Assembly: GCA_963978895.1 (NCBI GenBank)
Contig: OZ022246.1
Coordinates: 25,508,859 to 25,572,858, forward strand
Origin: Erpobdella octoculata
Taxonomy: Eukaryota > Annelida > Clitellata > Hirudinida > Erpobdellidae
DNA length: 64,000 nt
Direction of reading: 5' to 3'
Position 1 is the first letter of the stretch. Each line of letters starts with the position of its first letter. Below are positions 24,946-39,393 of this stretch, one piece after another. The notes under the pieces were generated by a model, which had not been told where the DNA came from, made no database searches, and saw only the letters and a list, made by a program, of their open reading frames with translations. The translations under genes were made by a program, and so were the position numbers.

Positions 24946-27900
24946 TTACACGGTGTCTGTTATTATTGTTTCGTAAGCTGCGTTGTTGTCAATGTAAGTA
25001 CTTGCTGGTTCCGCATTTCTATTGGCGTCTTTTACTATTCTCTCGTAGGCTGCGTTGTTGTCAAAGACTTGTGTGTTACGTGTATTTGTAACGATTGTAT
25101 CACAAACAGAAGGTTTTTCCATACGCCTAAAAAAAACAAATCATTATTATCATTGTTCAACAAGTTCTCTAAAATATTACCATGACTTTTTTAAAAATAA
25201 AGTTCCTGAACTTACAGTTTCAGCACAACGACAACGACAACTACCACCACAAAAGCCACGATGAACAAGACGGCAACCACCCATCCTGTAATCATTGGTG
25301 CCAAGTAAAAGTTCTTGTTTGTTGTGTCGTTAGACGTATTCGTTTGTTTTTCATTAGGTACATTCACTATTTTCACAGTCGTGGTTGACGGAACTAAATT
25401 GTCTACAGCTTAATTCATAATTTAGTTTATTTACAAATTCAAACATTTATTTTCAATGGAATGAAATATAACGTCGTTACATACGCGACATGCAGACAAT
25501 CAAGAATAATCCACTGCAATTCGTAAAGTGCCAATAATAGTCGTAGTTATTCACATATACTTTCAGACAAAATTCCAGGATTTCATTCAAATTAGACGGT
25601 AAAGCGAATTTATTGTATGAAAGTATTTCTCCTGTAAAACGACATAATAACATTTACATACTTTTTTTATTTATTATTTGAATTAATATTATATTTTATT
25701 TATACGTTGTGGTTAGATTAAAATTTAGTATATCTGACTAATTTAATTTATTTTCATAGTTGACTAAGCTTTTTATCATTTTTTTATGGCTGAACGTTTT
25801 TATTTTATCAAAATAAAAAATGCGTTTACTGATAACTAGCAGTGCCCGTAGCGGCTTCGCTCGCATGAAATTAGAGAGTTTGAACCGTGCATCCATAGTA
25901 GAGATCATTTTTTTAGGTCTCGGCTCGGCCCGTCGACAAATTAGCCCAGCCCGCTTTAAAAACTCAAACTCCTGGACCGGCACAGCCCGTCTGAATTAGG
26001 CCCGGCCCATTTTTACATGCCTAGAAGTTCTATATACTTGATGAAAAACTTCGGCCCACCTTGACCTCAGGTTTGGCCCGGCCAAACTGAAGACCCTAAA
26101 ATCACTAAAATATCTATATACTTGGTGAAAAACCTCGGCCCGTCCCACTTTGATTTAAGGTTTGGCCTGGCCCGTGTGAAGACTCTATAATAACGGCTTG
26201 GCCCTGCCGATGATAAACTTCAAAATACTAATTTTTACATTTGTAGCACTTACAGTTTGTGAGTAGCAGTTATTTTGAAATCAAATAACCCTTATTTCCA
26301 CCCCACATTTGAGGTCCTGGAAACAAAATTTTCAAAAAATGCTAAAACACGTATTTCATTATTTTTGGAGTAGAAACTAAATACTAATTTTTACTTCTGT
26401 AGCATTAACAGTTTTTGAGTAGCAGCTACTTTAAAAACCAAATAACCCAAAAAATGATGAAACACGTATATCATTTTTTTTTAGTAGAAACTAAGTATTT
26501 ATTTTTACATCTGTGGCAATTATAGTTGTTGAGTAGCAGTTACTTTAAAAACCAAATAACCCTATTTTCCACCCCACATTTGAAGTCCTGGAAACCAAAT
26601 TTTCAAAAAATTGTGAAACCCGTATATCATTATTTTTAGAGTAGAAACTAAATACTAATTTTTAATTTTGTAGCATTAACAGTTTTTGAGTAGAAGCTAC
26701 TTTAAAAACCAAATAACCCAATTTTCCAACCCACATTTGAAGTCCGGGAAACCAAATTTGTAAAAAATGGTGAAACACGTATATCTTTATTTTTAGAAAA
26801 GAAACTAAATAATAATTTTTACATCTGTGGTACTTACTGTTTTTGAGTAGCAGTTACTATGAAAGACAATTAGCCCTATTTTCCACCCCACATTTGAAGT
26901 CCTGGAAACCAAATTTTCAAAAAATGCTGAAACACGTATTTCATTATTTTTGGTGTAGAAACTAAATACTAATTTTTACTCCTGTAGCATTAACAGTTTT
27001 TGAGTAGAAGCTACTTTAAAAATTAAATAACCCAATTTTCCAACCCACATTTGAGGTCCGGGAAAGCGAATTTTTAAAAAATGGTGAAACACGTATTTTT
27101 TTATTTTTTAAAAGGAATCTATATACCAAATTTCAAAATCTCCTCATTTTTGGTTTTCGAGATATACATTGTTTTAGAAAAAACGTTTGTTTTCCAGTTT
27201 TTTCCCCTCACGAAGAAAATTTTGAAAAATCCTTTCTTAGCGGATGTTTACGCTATAAAAATAATATAAGTTCCAAATTTCACGTTCCTAGGATGAGGCG
27301 TTTGAGCTCGGCGTTGATTATCATTCAGTCAGTCAGTCAGTCAGGACATGTTCTTTTATATATATATAGATTAGTTATTTGCATTGAATTGTTATTTGCA
27401 ATAGAATTTCAAAAAATATTGAAAAACAAGCAATATTATGTTATTTTCTAGTGTTACCTAATAGTATTAAAACAATTTAGCTGAAATCAAAATTTTTAAA
27501 GTGATTACCTTAGTTTTATGAAAAATACATTCTAAAATAACTTTTTGTTATATCGAACCTGAATGATCCCATTTCCAGGTGTTTCTACTCATACCAACCC
27601 AGTACATCTCGTTGCCAGTAAGAAACAACGACGATAACCAAGAGTTTGAAGTTATTGACAAATCTATTCCATCAAAAACAGCTAATGTGGCGTTGAAAAG
27701 CATCTTGCAAACTGTGTTTGACCATAACCAGGGATCATCGTGTTTGGTAAAATAGCAAGTATTTTGGTATAACCACCCTTTCAGTTTATTACATTCCTCA
27801 TCGTTTTGAACTAAAATTTAGTATTCACATGTTTTTATTTGTACACAAGATTGTGTAAGGTTTTATCAGTATGCATTTGAAACAACCTCTCATCATGCAG

Positions 27901-30900
27901 ATATATTTGTGTGCAACGTAGATATCATCCGACTTGAATATCACCTTACCATCAAGGCTTGACAAGCATGCAGAATTTTGATTTGGGTTATCCAGAGTAA
28001 CGTTTCCTGAGTGTTTTAAATAAAAAGTATACAAATTAATTTGACAAATATAAACTTTTTTATTATAAAAGCAAACCAGATATAATTGTCAACAGTTCAT
28101 ATTATTCTACTAGCAGTGCCCGTAGCGGCTTCGCTCGCCTGAAATTAGAGAATTTGAACCGTGCATACATAGTAGAGTACTGCACGGATCAATTTTTTAG
28201 GTCTCGGCTCGGCCCGTCGACAACTTGGCCCAGCCCGTTTCAAAAACCGAAATTCCTGGCCCGGCCAGGTTTATACTAAACCCATAAACACAGATAATTG
28301 AGGGAACGGACATTCCCCCCCCCGGTCTAATATGGGCCCGGCCCGTTTATACAGGCCTAGAAGTTCTATATACTTGATGAAAAACTTCGGCCCGTCCCAC
28401 CTTGACTTCAGTTTTAGCCCGGCCCGTCTGAGCACCCTAAAATCACTAAAATGTCTATATACTTGGTTAAAAATCTCGGCCCGTCCTACCTTGATTTAAG
28501 ATTTGGGCAGAGCCGTATGAAGACCCTAAAATAACGGCTTGGCCCGTCCGTCCGGTGATAAACTGAACTCATCTACTTTTAACCGGCACAAAACCTCAAA
28601 ATACAAATTTTTACTCCTGTAGCATCTACATATTTCGAGTAGCAGTTACATTAAAAACCAAATAATCTTATTTTCCACCCCATATTTGAGGTCCTGGAAA
28701 TCAAATTTTAAACAAATGGTAAAACACGTATATTTTTATTTTTAGAATAGAAACTAAATACTAATTTTTACATCTGTGGTATTTACTGTTTTTGAGTAGC
28801 AGTTACTATAAACGACAATTAGCCCTATTTTCCACCCCACATTTGAAGCCCTGGAAACCAAATTTTCAAAAAATGCTAAAACACGTATTTCTTTATTTTT
28901 GGAGTAAAAACTAAATGCTAATTTTTACTCCTGTAGCATTCACAGTTTTTGAGTAGCAGCTACTTTAAAAACCAAATAACCCAATTTTCCAACCCACATT
29001 TGAGGTCCGGGAAACCGAATTTTCAAAAAATGGTGAAACACGTATCTTTTTATTTTTCAAGAAGAATCTATATACTAAATTTCAGAAAAAATTTTTAGAA
29101 AATTTTTTTAGAAAAAAGTGTGTTTTCCAGTTTTTTCCCCTCAGGAGCAAAATTTTCAAAAATCCTTTCTTAGCGGATGTTTACGCTATAAAAGTAATAT
29201 AAGTTCCAAATTTCACGTTCCTAGGATGAGGCGTTTGAGCTCGGCGTTGATTATCAGTCAGGACATGTTCTTTTATATATATAGATGTATGTATGTATGT
29301 ATGTATGTATGTATGTATGTATGTATGTATGTATGTATGTATGTATGTACTAGCAGTGCCCGTAGCGGCTTCGCTCGCATGAAATTAGAGAATTTGAACC
29401 GTGCATCCATAGGTGTCGGCTCGGCCCGTCGACAAATTGGCCCAGCCCGTTTCAAAACCAAAATTCCTGGCCCGGCACGGCCCGTCTAATTTGGGCCCGG
29501 CCCGTTTTTACAGGCCTAGAAAGTCTATATACTTGATGAAAAACTTCGGCCCGTCCCACCTTGACTTCAGGTTTGGCCCTACCCGTCTGAAGACCCTAAA
29601 ATTACTAAAATGTCTATATGCTTAGTGAAAAGCCTTGGCCCGTCCCACTTTGATTTAAGGTTTGGCCTGGCTCGTGTGAAGACTCTAAAATAACGGCTTG
29701 GCCCGGCCGATGATAAACTGGACTTAGCTACTTTTAACCGGCACAAAACTTCAAAATACTAATTTTTACATTTGTAGCACTTACAGTTTGTGAGTAGCAG
29801 TTATTTTGAAATCAAATAACCCTTAATTCCACTTCACATTTGAGGTCCTGGAAACCAAATTTTCAAAAAATGCTAAAACACGTATTTCATTATTTTTGGA
29901 GTAGAAACTAAATACTAATTTTTACTTCTGTAGCTTTTACAGTTTTTGAGTAGCAGCTACTTTAAAAACCAAATAACCCAAAAAATGATGAAACACGTAT
30001 ATCTTTATTTTTGAGTAGATACTAAGTATCAATTTTTACATCTGTGGCAATTACAGTTGGTGAGTAGCAGTTACTTTAAAAACCAAATAACCCTATTTTC
30101 CACCCCACATTTGAAGTCCTGGAAACCAAGTTTTCAATAAATTGTGAAACCCGTATATCATTATTTTTAGAGTAGAAACTAAATACTAATTTTTACTTTT
30201 GTAACATTAACAGTTTTTGAGTAGAAGCTACTTTAAAAACCAAATAACCCAATTTTCCAACCCACATTTGAGGTCCGGGAAACCAAATTTGTAAAAAATG
30301 GTGAAACACGTATATCTTTATTTTTAGAAAAGAAACTATATAATAATTTTTACATCTGTGGTATTTACTGTTTTTGAGTAGCAGTTACTATAAAAGACAA
30401 TTAGCCCTATTTTCCACCCCACATTTGAAGTCCTGGAAACCAAATTTTCAAAAAATGTTAAAACACGTGTTCCATTATTTTTGGAGTAGAAACTAAATAC
30501 TAATTTTTACTCCTGTAGCAGTAACAGTTTTTGAGTAGAAGCTACTTTAAAAACCAAATAACCCAATTTTCCAACCCACATTTGAGGTCCGGGAAACCGA
30601 ATTTTCAAAAAATGGTGAAACATGTATCTTTTTATTTTTCAAAAAGAATCTATATACCAAATTTCAGAACAAATTTTTAGAAAAATGTTTTAGAAAAAAG
30701 TTTGTTTTCCAGTTTTTTCCCCTCAGGAGCAAAATTTTCAAAAATCCTTTTTTAGCGGATGTTTACGCTATAAAAGTAATATAAGTTCCAAATTTCACGT
30801 TCCTAGGATGAGGCGTTTGAGCTCGGCGTTGATTATCAGTCAGTCATCTGTCAGTCAGGACATGTTCTTTTATATATATAGATTTATCAACGTGTTGTAA

Positions 30901-31342
30901 AATTCTATAAAAAATTGAGTTTTTTATTTACCGTCTTTAAGCCAAAACACACCGAAAAAGTTAGTTTCATTTTTATAAACAATAGCCTATCACAAAACAT
31001 TTGAAAAATTAACATATATGCAAGTTGAGACTGTCATAAACCTGGTTTCATGTTGTTCCACATCCAAGAATTGTTACCTCTCTTCAGATTCAAAAGTATA
31101 GAATTATAACGAAATTCAAATTGAAATATCAAGAAAATCAACAAGTCCAAAAGTTTTGAGTTTTTAATTTTAAGTAAATATCTATTTCCATAGCAATAAT
31201 TTTGAGCATGTTCAAGATTTTTAATCATTTTCTCTACACCGTCCGTCCACAAGCAGTAATTATCGTCGCAAACGGAATATTCCGAACAAACCAGCACCAA
31301 TGAAACTCCAACCAGGAAGACCGTTACCAGAAACAATTTCAT
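24946..31342 (-). CDS. Unit 7: two-CTLD receptor with repeat-expanded introns and duplicated tail motif
   Basis: Six exons give 397 residues: 31342-31042, 28006-27887, 27810-27559, 25631-25485, 25408-25216, 25126-24946. It spans 6.4 kb because intron 1 holds two copies and intron 3 one copy of a 1.2-1.5 kb repeat. All coding exons and phases are intact. CTLD1: CDDNYC, AQNYC, NSWMWNN, YICMM. CTLD2: GWLYQNTCYF, YWVGMSRNTWKWDHSG, LFLIVCM. Span follows PMITGW. Two acceptors 15 nt apart could start exon 5 in the same frame; the one at 25408 matches paralogues. Tail: QVFDNNAAYERI (Tyr of the usual IYDN is Phe), 13 residues, YIDN overlapping a second DNNAAYETI, ending ITDTV. The second motif looks like an internal copy of the first. 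Confidence 0.82.
25835..27371 (+). mobile_element. Dispersed element copy 1 (unclassified, in Unit 7 intron 3)
   Basis: Starts ACTAGCAGTGCCCGTAGCGG, has a GC-rich head with GGCCCG-type repeats, then six internal tandem units anchored by GAGTAGCAG or GAGTAGAAG at 26261, 26417, 26531, 26688, 26845 and 27002 (mostly 157-bp period). It ends GGACATGTTC then TTTATATATATAGAT after a CAGT run. No coding capacity. Non-autonomous element of unknown class; the head and TATATAGAT end resemble repeats seen at ends of some invertebrate RTE-like or Penelope-like families, which is a weak inference. Confidence 0.75.
28109..29286 (+). mobile_element. Dispersed element copy 2 (short form, in Unit 7 intron 1)
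   Basis: Same head and tail as the copy at 25835 but only three internal units (anchors 28637, 28794, 28951). The head contains an extra stretch with a C-run near 28315. Its end joins directly to a TGTA microsatellite. Confidence 0.75.
29284..29349. repeat. (TGTA)n microsatellite between two element copies
   Basis: About 16 ATGT repeats lie exactly between the end of copy 2 and the ACTAG start of copy 3. Confidence 0.95.
29349..30883 (+). mobile_element. Dispersed element copy 3 (long form, in Unit 7 intron 1)
   Basis: Six internal units at 29792, 29948, 30062, 30219, 30376 and 30533. The spacings (156, 114, 157, 157, 157) equal those of the copy at 25835, so these two derive from the same long form. 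Ends TTTATATATATAGAT. Confidence 0.75.
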
Positions 31343-31784
31343 GTTTTATTAATTTTTTTCTATCAATTAACTTTTATTATAATAACTTTTCAATATTTTT
31401 AATAATTAAAAAAATGCGAAATCTTTTAGCAATTATGCTTAAATTAATAAGTGGAAAAGAAGAACTATACGATAAATTTACACTTCCTTTTTCAAAGCAG
31501 CCTTCAATGTTTTTAAAATGATAATATATGTCTTTATACAGTTCTTATTATTAAAATTTCAGCTTGTAAAAGGTTTTGGCCAGACAAAGGAACTATAGGT
31601 TTAACTACGAACACCCTAACCAAATCATAATATGACTAAAACTGTTATAAATCAAATTATACATTGAACAAATCAAAATAAACACAATACACCGGGCGGA
31701 ATCAATACACAAACCAAAACCTAACTAAAATTAGAATCTCAAACCGCATATTGTCAAACTTCATAAAATATTTCTAATTAAAGG
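31343..31784. other. 5' flank of Unit 7
   Basis: Contains the shared upstream block (31485-31565: CAAAGCAGCCTTCAATG, AATATATGTCTTTATA) also found upstream of Units 10 and 12. Candidate promoter region. Confidence 0.45.
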
Positions 31785-32000
31785 TAAAAGGTAAACGTTG
31801 TGGCATTAAGGCAACACATGGTAAAATACATCTCAGCAGTGCCGGGAAAAGCTCGTGTATATAAGAGTGTCAATTGTACTGGTTACCAATAGAATCACTT
31901 GCCACCAGCCGCAATAAGTGAAAGCTGAGTTGGCCTAAGCACGTGAGTAAATTAATTCCTTGCTCAAAGAAATAAAAGCCTCGCCGCGAATTCAGATTTT
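31785..32000 (-). repeat. Degenerate SINE-like repeat
   Basis: GC-richer island whose minus strand reads TTTGAGCAAGGAATTAATTT, ACTCACGTGCTTAGGCCAAC, TCAGCTTTCA, then GGTAACCAG. This order (GAGCAAGG, CACGTGC, CAACTCAGCT, GGTACC-like) resembles SINE/LINE-derived repeats common in invertebrate deuterostomes. Assignment is from pattern memory only. Confidence 0.4.
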
Positions 32001-32419
32001 TTGTTTCTTGGTATTAAAAATTTTAAATGTTTCAAAACTGTAAATTATATTTTATAGTTTTAGTGAGTTATACTTTTTTCACCATACTACCCTAAAAACC
32101 TTTTTAAATTTTGCAATAATGTTTGCTCAATTTTTCTTTATTTCAGTCGATATATTTTATTAAAAAAACAACACATTACTGCAGTGTAAACCATGAAAAT
32201 ATTATTTTAATAATAAATTTTAATTAAACAAATTTTAAAACTATACAAACAGTTAATACAATTCTGAGAAAAAAATAAAATTAGTATAATTGTATTTGTT
32301 AGTTTATGAAAACTTTTACATGAAATGGCTTTAATCGTTGATCTGGTTTGAACACGAATCGTTTTAAAAGAATAATTTAACTTCGTTCATATTATACTTT
32401 CTTCACCTTCAACTTATTC

Positions 32420-34739
<2,320 letters not shown>

Positions 34740-35911
34740 TTTTGATTGATTTCTTAATATAGTTTATCGATTATTTGAAATGTATTTTCCCAATTAATTG
34801 AAACACTTGAACAATAAATTTCTAACAATAAACTGGAAAATGCGTCATACAATCTTAAATTGTAAAGAAAAAAATTTGGTGATTCAAAATGAATAATTTT
34901 TTAGTTTTCTACATAAGTACTCGTTTGGTTTAATAGATAAATACAAAGGTTGTTTCTATATTATAGTCTAATATAAATAAATTGTTATAATATGTCAAAC
35001 TCAAGCCCTTCTTCCGGATCGTACTTTATAAAAAACTTCATCAAGTACAATGCTGTGCTTATTCATATTTGAAAAGGCCTGTTAAATTGCAATAGTTGGC
35101 CAGGTCTTTTAAGCTCTTAAAACTCAGGCTTCTTTCTAAATAAACCTATATAGATTCTTATCAGGTACAATGCTGATTTTTTTTTCATTTTGAAAAAGCC
35201 TGTTTAGTGGTTCAACTCTACCTCGTCGGTCCCAAGCTTTAATACAGAAAGAGGAAATGAGCCAAATTATGATCCGCGATCGGTAAGAACTTCGGTTTTG
35301 AGTTTCAAAACATTTGGTGTTAAAAACTAAAAACAGGTTTATAATACAAATGTTCTGCGGCTGTGATTAACCGTGCTCATTCTAATTCAAAAAAGTCTAT
35401 TCAGTCGCTCAAGTTGGCCAGGTCTTCTAAGCTTCTAAAAGTTGAGCTTCTTCCGGATTGCACGTATGGTAACTCTAGTCTGTTTCAATGCTAAATTTTT
35501 TTATATCTATAAAAACTCATTATTAATCTACTTATATAATCTCCCAGCATAACTCACTGAGTCTGGAATGCTGACGTCATGTGGATTAACATGGTCAACG
35601 TGCAAGCCCATCCTTTTGCAATCGTAAGGAACATTCTAACCAGACGTTCAAACGCATATACACACGCCCATACACATAATTAAACAAACTGTCTAGCAAT
35701 GGTTTTCGACATCTTTGACATTCGAAATATTTATTTATAAACCCAGACGTGTTTTCTGCACAAGGCATCCTAGTCAAACAATATACATGTCTGTTGAAGC
35801 TTACCTGTTGATTAATGACAAACTGAAATTTGAAAATTACAACTTTTCCAATAAAACTAAAGTCTTCTTATTGTTTGAAACGTTAGTCTTGCTGAGTTAT
35901 GTTAGTAAATA
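34740..35911. other. Duplicated upstream region of Unit 8
   Basis: Copied at about 56510-57990. Contains CCGGATTGCACGTATGG-type segments and no exon. Short open frames near 35595-35912 have no domain. Confidence 0.5.
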
Positions 35912-36170
35912 ACAAGTAAAGGAAAAACGAGTTTTTTAACACAAACTTTAATTTCAAATACACTAGATTTTGAAATACGAAAGTTGTTCAAATTAAGTTT
36001 TTTATCAATTTAATCATCTATTGTCATCCAATATAAAGCTTTGCTGAATTTTCCAGCTTCCTAGCTAGTTAAAGAGCTTGTTAAATTTTACTTGTAAGAT
36101 TTGCGTACAGAAAAAGCCACACACACAGACAGAAATTGTAACCTAAATAAAAGTTTGTAAAAAAGATTGC
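35912..36170 (-). repeat. About 270-bp dispersed repeat (reverse copy)
   Basis: AACGAGTTTTTTAACACAAA at the left, TTGTCATCCAATATAAAGC in the middle, GATTTGCGTACAG and AAATTGTAACCTAAATAAAA at the right; reverse complement of the copy at 19148. Confidence 0.7.
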
Positions 36171-36357
36171 AAAAAAGAGAAAAAATAAACATTTAGGTTT
36201 TTAAAGTAAAACAACTAAAAAACTCTGCAGTCATTTACTGCAATTTAGCAAATAGATAGTAAACACATTGAAATGCTAAACATCTACTAAAGAATGTTTT
36301 CCAATTTTTCCGTTATTTTATCATTATCCTAAGATAATATTGTTTTCTATATAATTT

Positions 36358-38486
36358 CTAGGTCGATGAAACATTTTGGTTCGATGTTGAGTTAGAGTAG
36401 TTTTCACTTGGACTGATATTGAAATTATCGTTGTTACTGAAGTCGATCTCATTATAAATTGGTGGGGTGTTCAATTCGTTATTATCAAATTTCCTGCAAC
36501 AACAACAGAATAAATTTTTCATTAGCGATTTTTTTTTCAAAGTAAAATACAGCTAAATTATAGAGGAGTTGTGAGTTGGAGGATAAAGTAGCAATTTTGT
36601 TTGCATCCAAATTTGTGTTTTGGTTATCTGGAAAAGACCGGTTAACTACTGCTTTTCTTTAAGAAAACCTAATTCAAGCCAGATTTAAAAATACTCATTA
36701 TAAAATAATCTAATTACACAAAAATTATAGCTGTTAATTACTGTTACAAAATGAAGTCAACTCACCTTTTCAGCTTGACAACTGTAATGAAAATAATGAG
36801 TAGCAAGCAGATCACCCATCCTATAATCATTGGAACTAAGTAAGTTTCAGTTTTAGAAGAAATAACTGGTGCATCAGTTGTTGCTTTTTGACTAAAGACA
36901 TTTGATTGAAATAGAGTTGTGGATGCAGTTTCTTCAGTTTGTAAAGCAATTGTTGAGGTTTCTTTAGGAGGAATCATTTGCACAGCTGTTTTTGATAAAT
37001 AATTAGATGGAATGCTTTAAGAATGAGTTGTTGATGATTTATTTAAAAGGTTTGTTTGTGAAACTGTTGTTGTTGTTGTTGTTGCGCTAAGAGTAATTGC
37101 TTGAGAAACTGTTTTTGAAGTTTCATTAAAAGAGCTTGCTAAAAAAGATTGTTGTTCTTTTGCCTCAATAATACACAATGAACACAAAATAAAAAAATCT
37201 TCCCAACATACCTGACATGCAGACTACCATAAACGACCCGTTGCAATAAGTGTACTGCCATTTAAAATTTGAGTTACCCACAAAGACCATCATGCACAAA
37301 TCTTCTACATCAAATGTACTTGACAACTCGTTGTCGATTCGGTTGTATCCAATTGTTTGCCCTGAAACAATACGGCCATTTGAAAATCATGTTTCAGTTT
37401 GATTAGCTGTTTAGAAAATCTGTGAAAACTGATATGCTGTTAGTTTTTATGTGATGTTTAAATAATAATTGAAAACAATTGACTAGTTAATTATATCATG
37501 TCAAACCTGAATGACCCCATTTCCACATTCTGCTGCTTAAACCAATCCAGTACATCTTCCTGCCACTGGGAAACATAGTCATTATCAAACTGTAGAGAAG
37601 AGTCCAAGTTTCAATCCCGTCCACAACTGCAAGAGTGGCATTAAAAAACTCCCCACAAAACCGACTGGAATAATACCAAGAACTGAAATCTAGAGAAAAG
37701 TAACATGTGCCCTGGTATAACCAGCCATCAAGTTTGTTACATTCATCGGTGTTTGGAACTGAAATTCAGTTTAAGAAAAAAACAATTATCTACATTACTG
37801 ACGAGTTTATTAGTTTCATTGAAGTAAAAATTCAAATTTTAGATTCAAACCTTCTTTCATGCACAAATAAGGATGAGCATAAAAGCAATTATCTCTTTCA
37901 AATATCAAGCCATTAGGATAATCTTTTGCTAAATAAGCACAGTTGATGTTTAGAGAGAAAACACTTCTTGGTGTCCTGCTTGCTGTATGTTAAAATAAAT
38001 TAAACAAAACCACTTGTTTTATAACTTTTTTCAACTACTTACTTTATAAAGTAATTTCATATTATCAATAATAATAATATACTAAAAATAATATTTATAT
38101 TTAGAAAAATAATATTTAGAAAAATAACATTTATTTATAGAAAAATATTTATCTTTCAAGTTTAAATAGAACAACTCACATGGTTTGATGTTTCCCCACA
38201 TCCATGAGTTGTTGCCCCTTTTCATGTTCAAAAGTATAGAATTGTTGCGAAAGTTGTTTTCTAATATTAAAAGATTTGTCAGCTCGAACAGTTTTGGTGA
38301 ACTGATTTCGACGAGCCATTTGTCTCCAGAGCAAAAACTTTGGGCATGTTCAAGACTTGTGATCTTCTTCATCTGACCATCCGTCCACAAGCAATATTCG
38401 TCGTTGCATACGGAGTACTGCGGCCAAACCATTTTTATTAATACTCCAATCAATAAGACATTTGCTAAAATTGACATCATGTCCAA
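36358..38486 (-). CDS. Unit 9: two-CTLD receptor with mucin-like stalk; nonsense codon in stalk
   Basis: Exons 38486-38180, 37982-37851, 37758-37507, 37361-37212, 37138-36766, 36493-36358. CTLD1 exon 2 here has the canonical inner cysteines (NCAYLAK, DNCF, final YLCMK). CTLD2: GWLYQGTCYF, YWIGLSSRMWKWGHSG, FMVVCM. Exon 5 encodes a long Ser/Thr-rich stalk; at 37017-37015 its frame has TAA where Unit 14 has CAA (HSQS). A second acceptor, ATCAAAAACAG before CTGTGCAAATG (exon start 36986), lies where ordinary units begin exon 5 and skips the stop in frame, so a short-stalk protein is still possible. Tail differs from other units: IYNEI near its start, then no second YxxI (ENYSNS), and a Ser/Asn-rich end. 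Paralogue of Unit 14. Confidence 0.65.
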
Positions 38487-39250
38487 TATTGTTTGTCTAC
38501 CACAAACAACTAATTATTTATGTTAAATCACGGAAGTTGTGGTCAATTTTAATGTAAATTATTGACGAGTCACCAAGGATTGGGTAAATAGTATTAGTAC
38601 ATTTTGTAACTCTGTTTTTTAACTAATCACTAGTCAGCTAATATTAATAATAATTTTTGATTAAATACTTAAGAAACTTATATTATTACAAAAGAGTGTT
38701 TTTCTTCACAACACCTTAGTATAACTAATTGTCTTCAGATTGTTAATTTAGCTGACGACATTGTTTACGCTTTAACATAGTATGACTGTTTATTAGCAGC
38801 ACAATGAGACATTCTAACGTAAATTACCAACGTAGTCAATGTTTCTTGAAATTGTGCATAACTTGTCCTGCTCATTAGCAGCAAACTGAGACAGTTCAAC
38901 GTAATTTACCAGCGTAGCCTACTGAAAGGTTTATTTTAAGAGTATAGAAGAACAATAACCATCCATTTTGACCCTTTAAATCCTGTTGTAAATTTACTAA
39001 AATAACAATCATTTAGATTTTTGTTTCGGTTTTCCTGCTTTAAATTGACATTGAAATACCTACTTATTAAAATCTGTTTATGAAGAGTTGATTTTCATTA
39101 TTAATTACCGGTTTGTAACTTTACGCTAATTAATGAATGCTCTGATAGTAGAACAATACAAAGCTTAAAAAAACGTACGAGAGCTGCAAGCCATGTTTAC
39201 TTTATCCAGCTTCATTTCAATGTTTCTGGTTCATCGTTCACCTGTGGTTG
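38487..39250. other. Intergenic region shared with 60618-61397
   Basis: No exon. The copy at 60.6-61.4 kb leads into a plus-strand gene promoter, so this is the shared divergent 5' region between Unit 9/14 and the plus-strand gene. Part recurs at 62780-63130. Confidence 0.55.
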
Positions 39251-39255
39251 CTTAT

Positions 39256-39393
39256 TATAAAGTGCAGTCAGTTGATCTATGCTCTTAGTATTTCGTATAG
39301 AGACATTCCTAATAACTACTATTGCTACGAATTACAAATCCGGGTTACAAGAAAGTTGTTTATTTTATTTTTAATCGATTATGAATAATGACG
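39256..39393 (+). pseudogene. Orphan TATA box and 13-nt first exon of the Gly-rich membrane gene
   Basis: TATAAAG at 39256-39262 followed by GTGCAGTCAGTTGATCTATG, as at 61398. The ATG at 39381 starts ATGAATAATGACG (39381-39393) followed by GTTAG, matching the micro-exons at 61523 and 63294. No membrane-span exon was found in the following 1.3 kb; homology to 61.5 kb ends at about 39430. Probably a promoter/exon 1 carried along by the 34.6-39.4 kb duplication. Transcription could still start here. Confidence 0.6.

Noticed and set aside
29284..29349. CRISPR-like repeat array
   Set aside because: Simple TGTA microsatellite without spacers, in animal DNA.
29118..29625. Apparent 60-120 residue proteins across repeat copies
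   Set aside because: Frames run through the TGTA microsatellite and repeat head; identical readings recur only because the repeat recurs.
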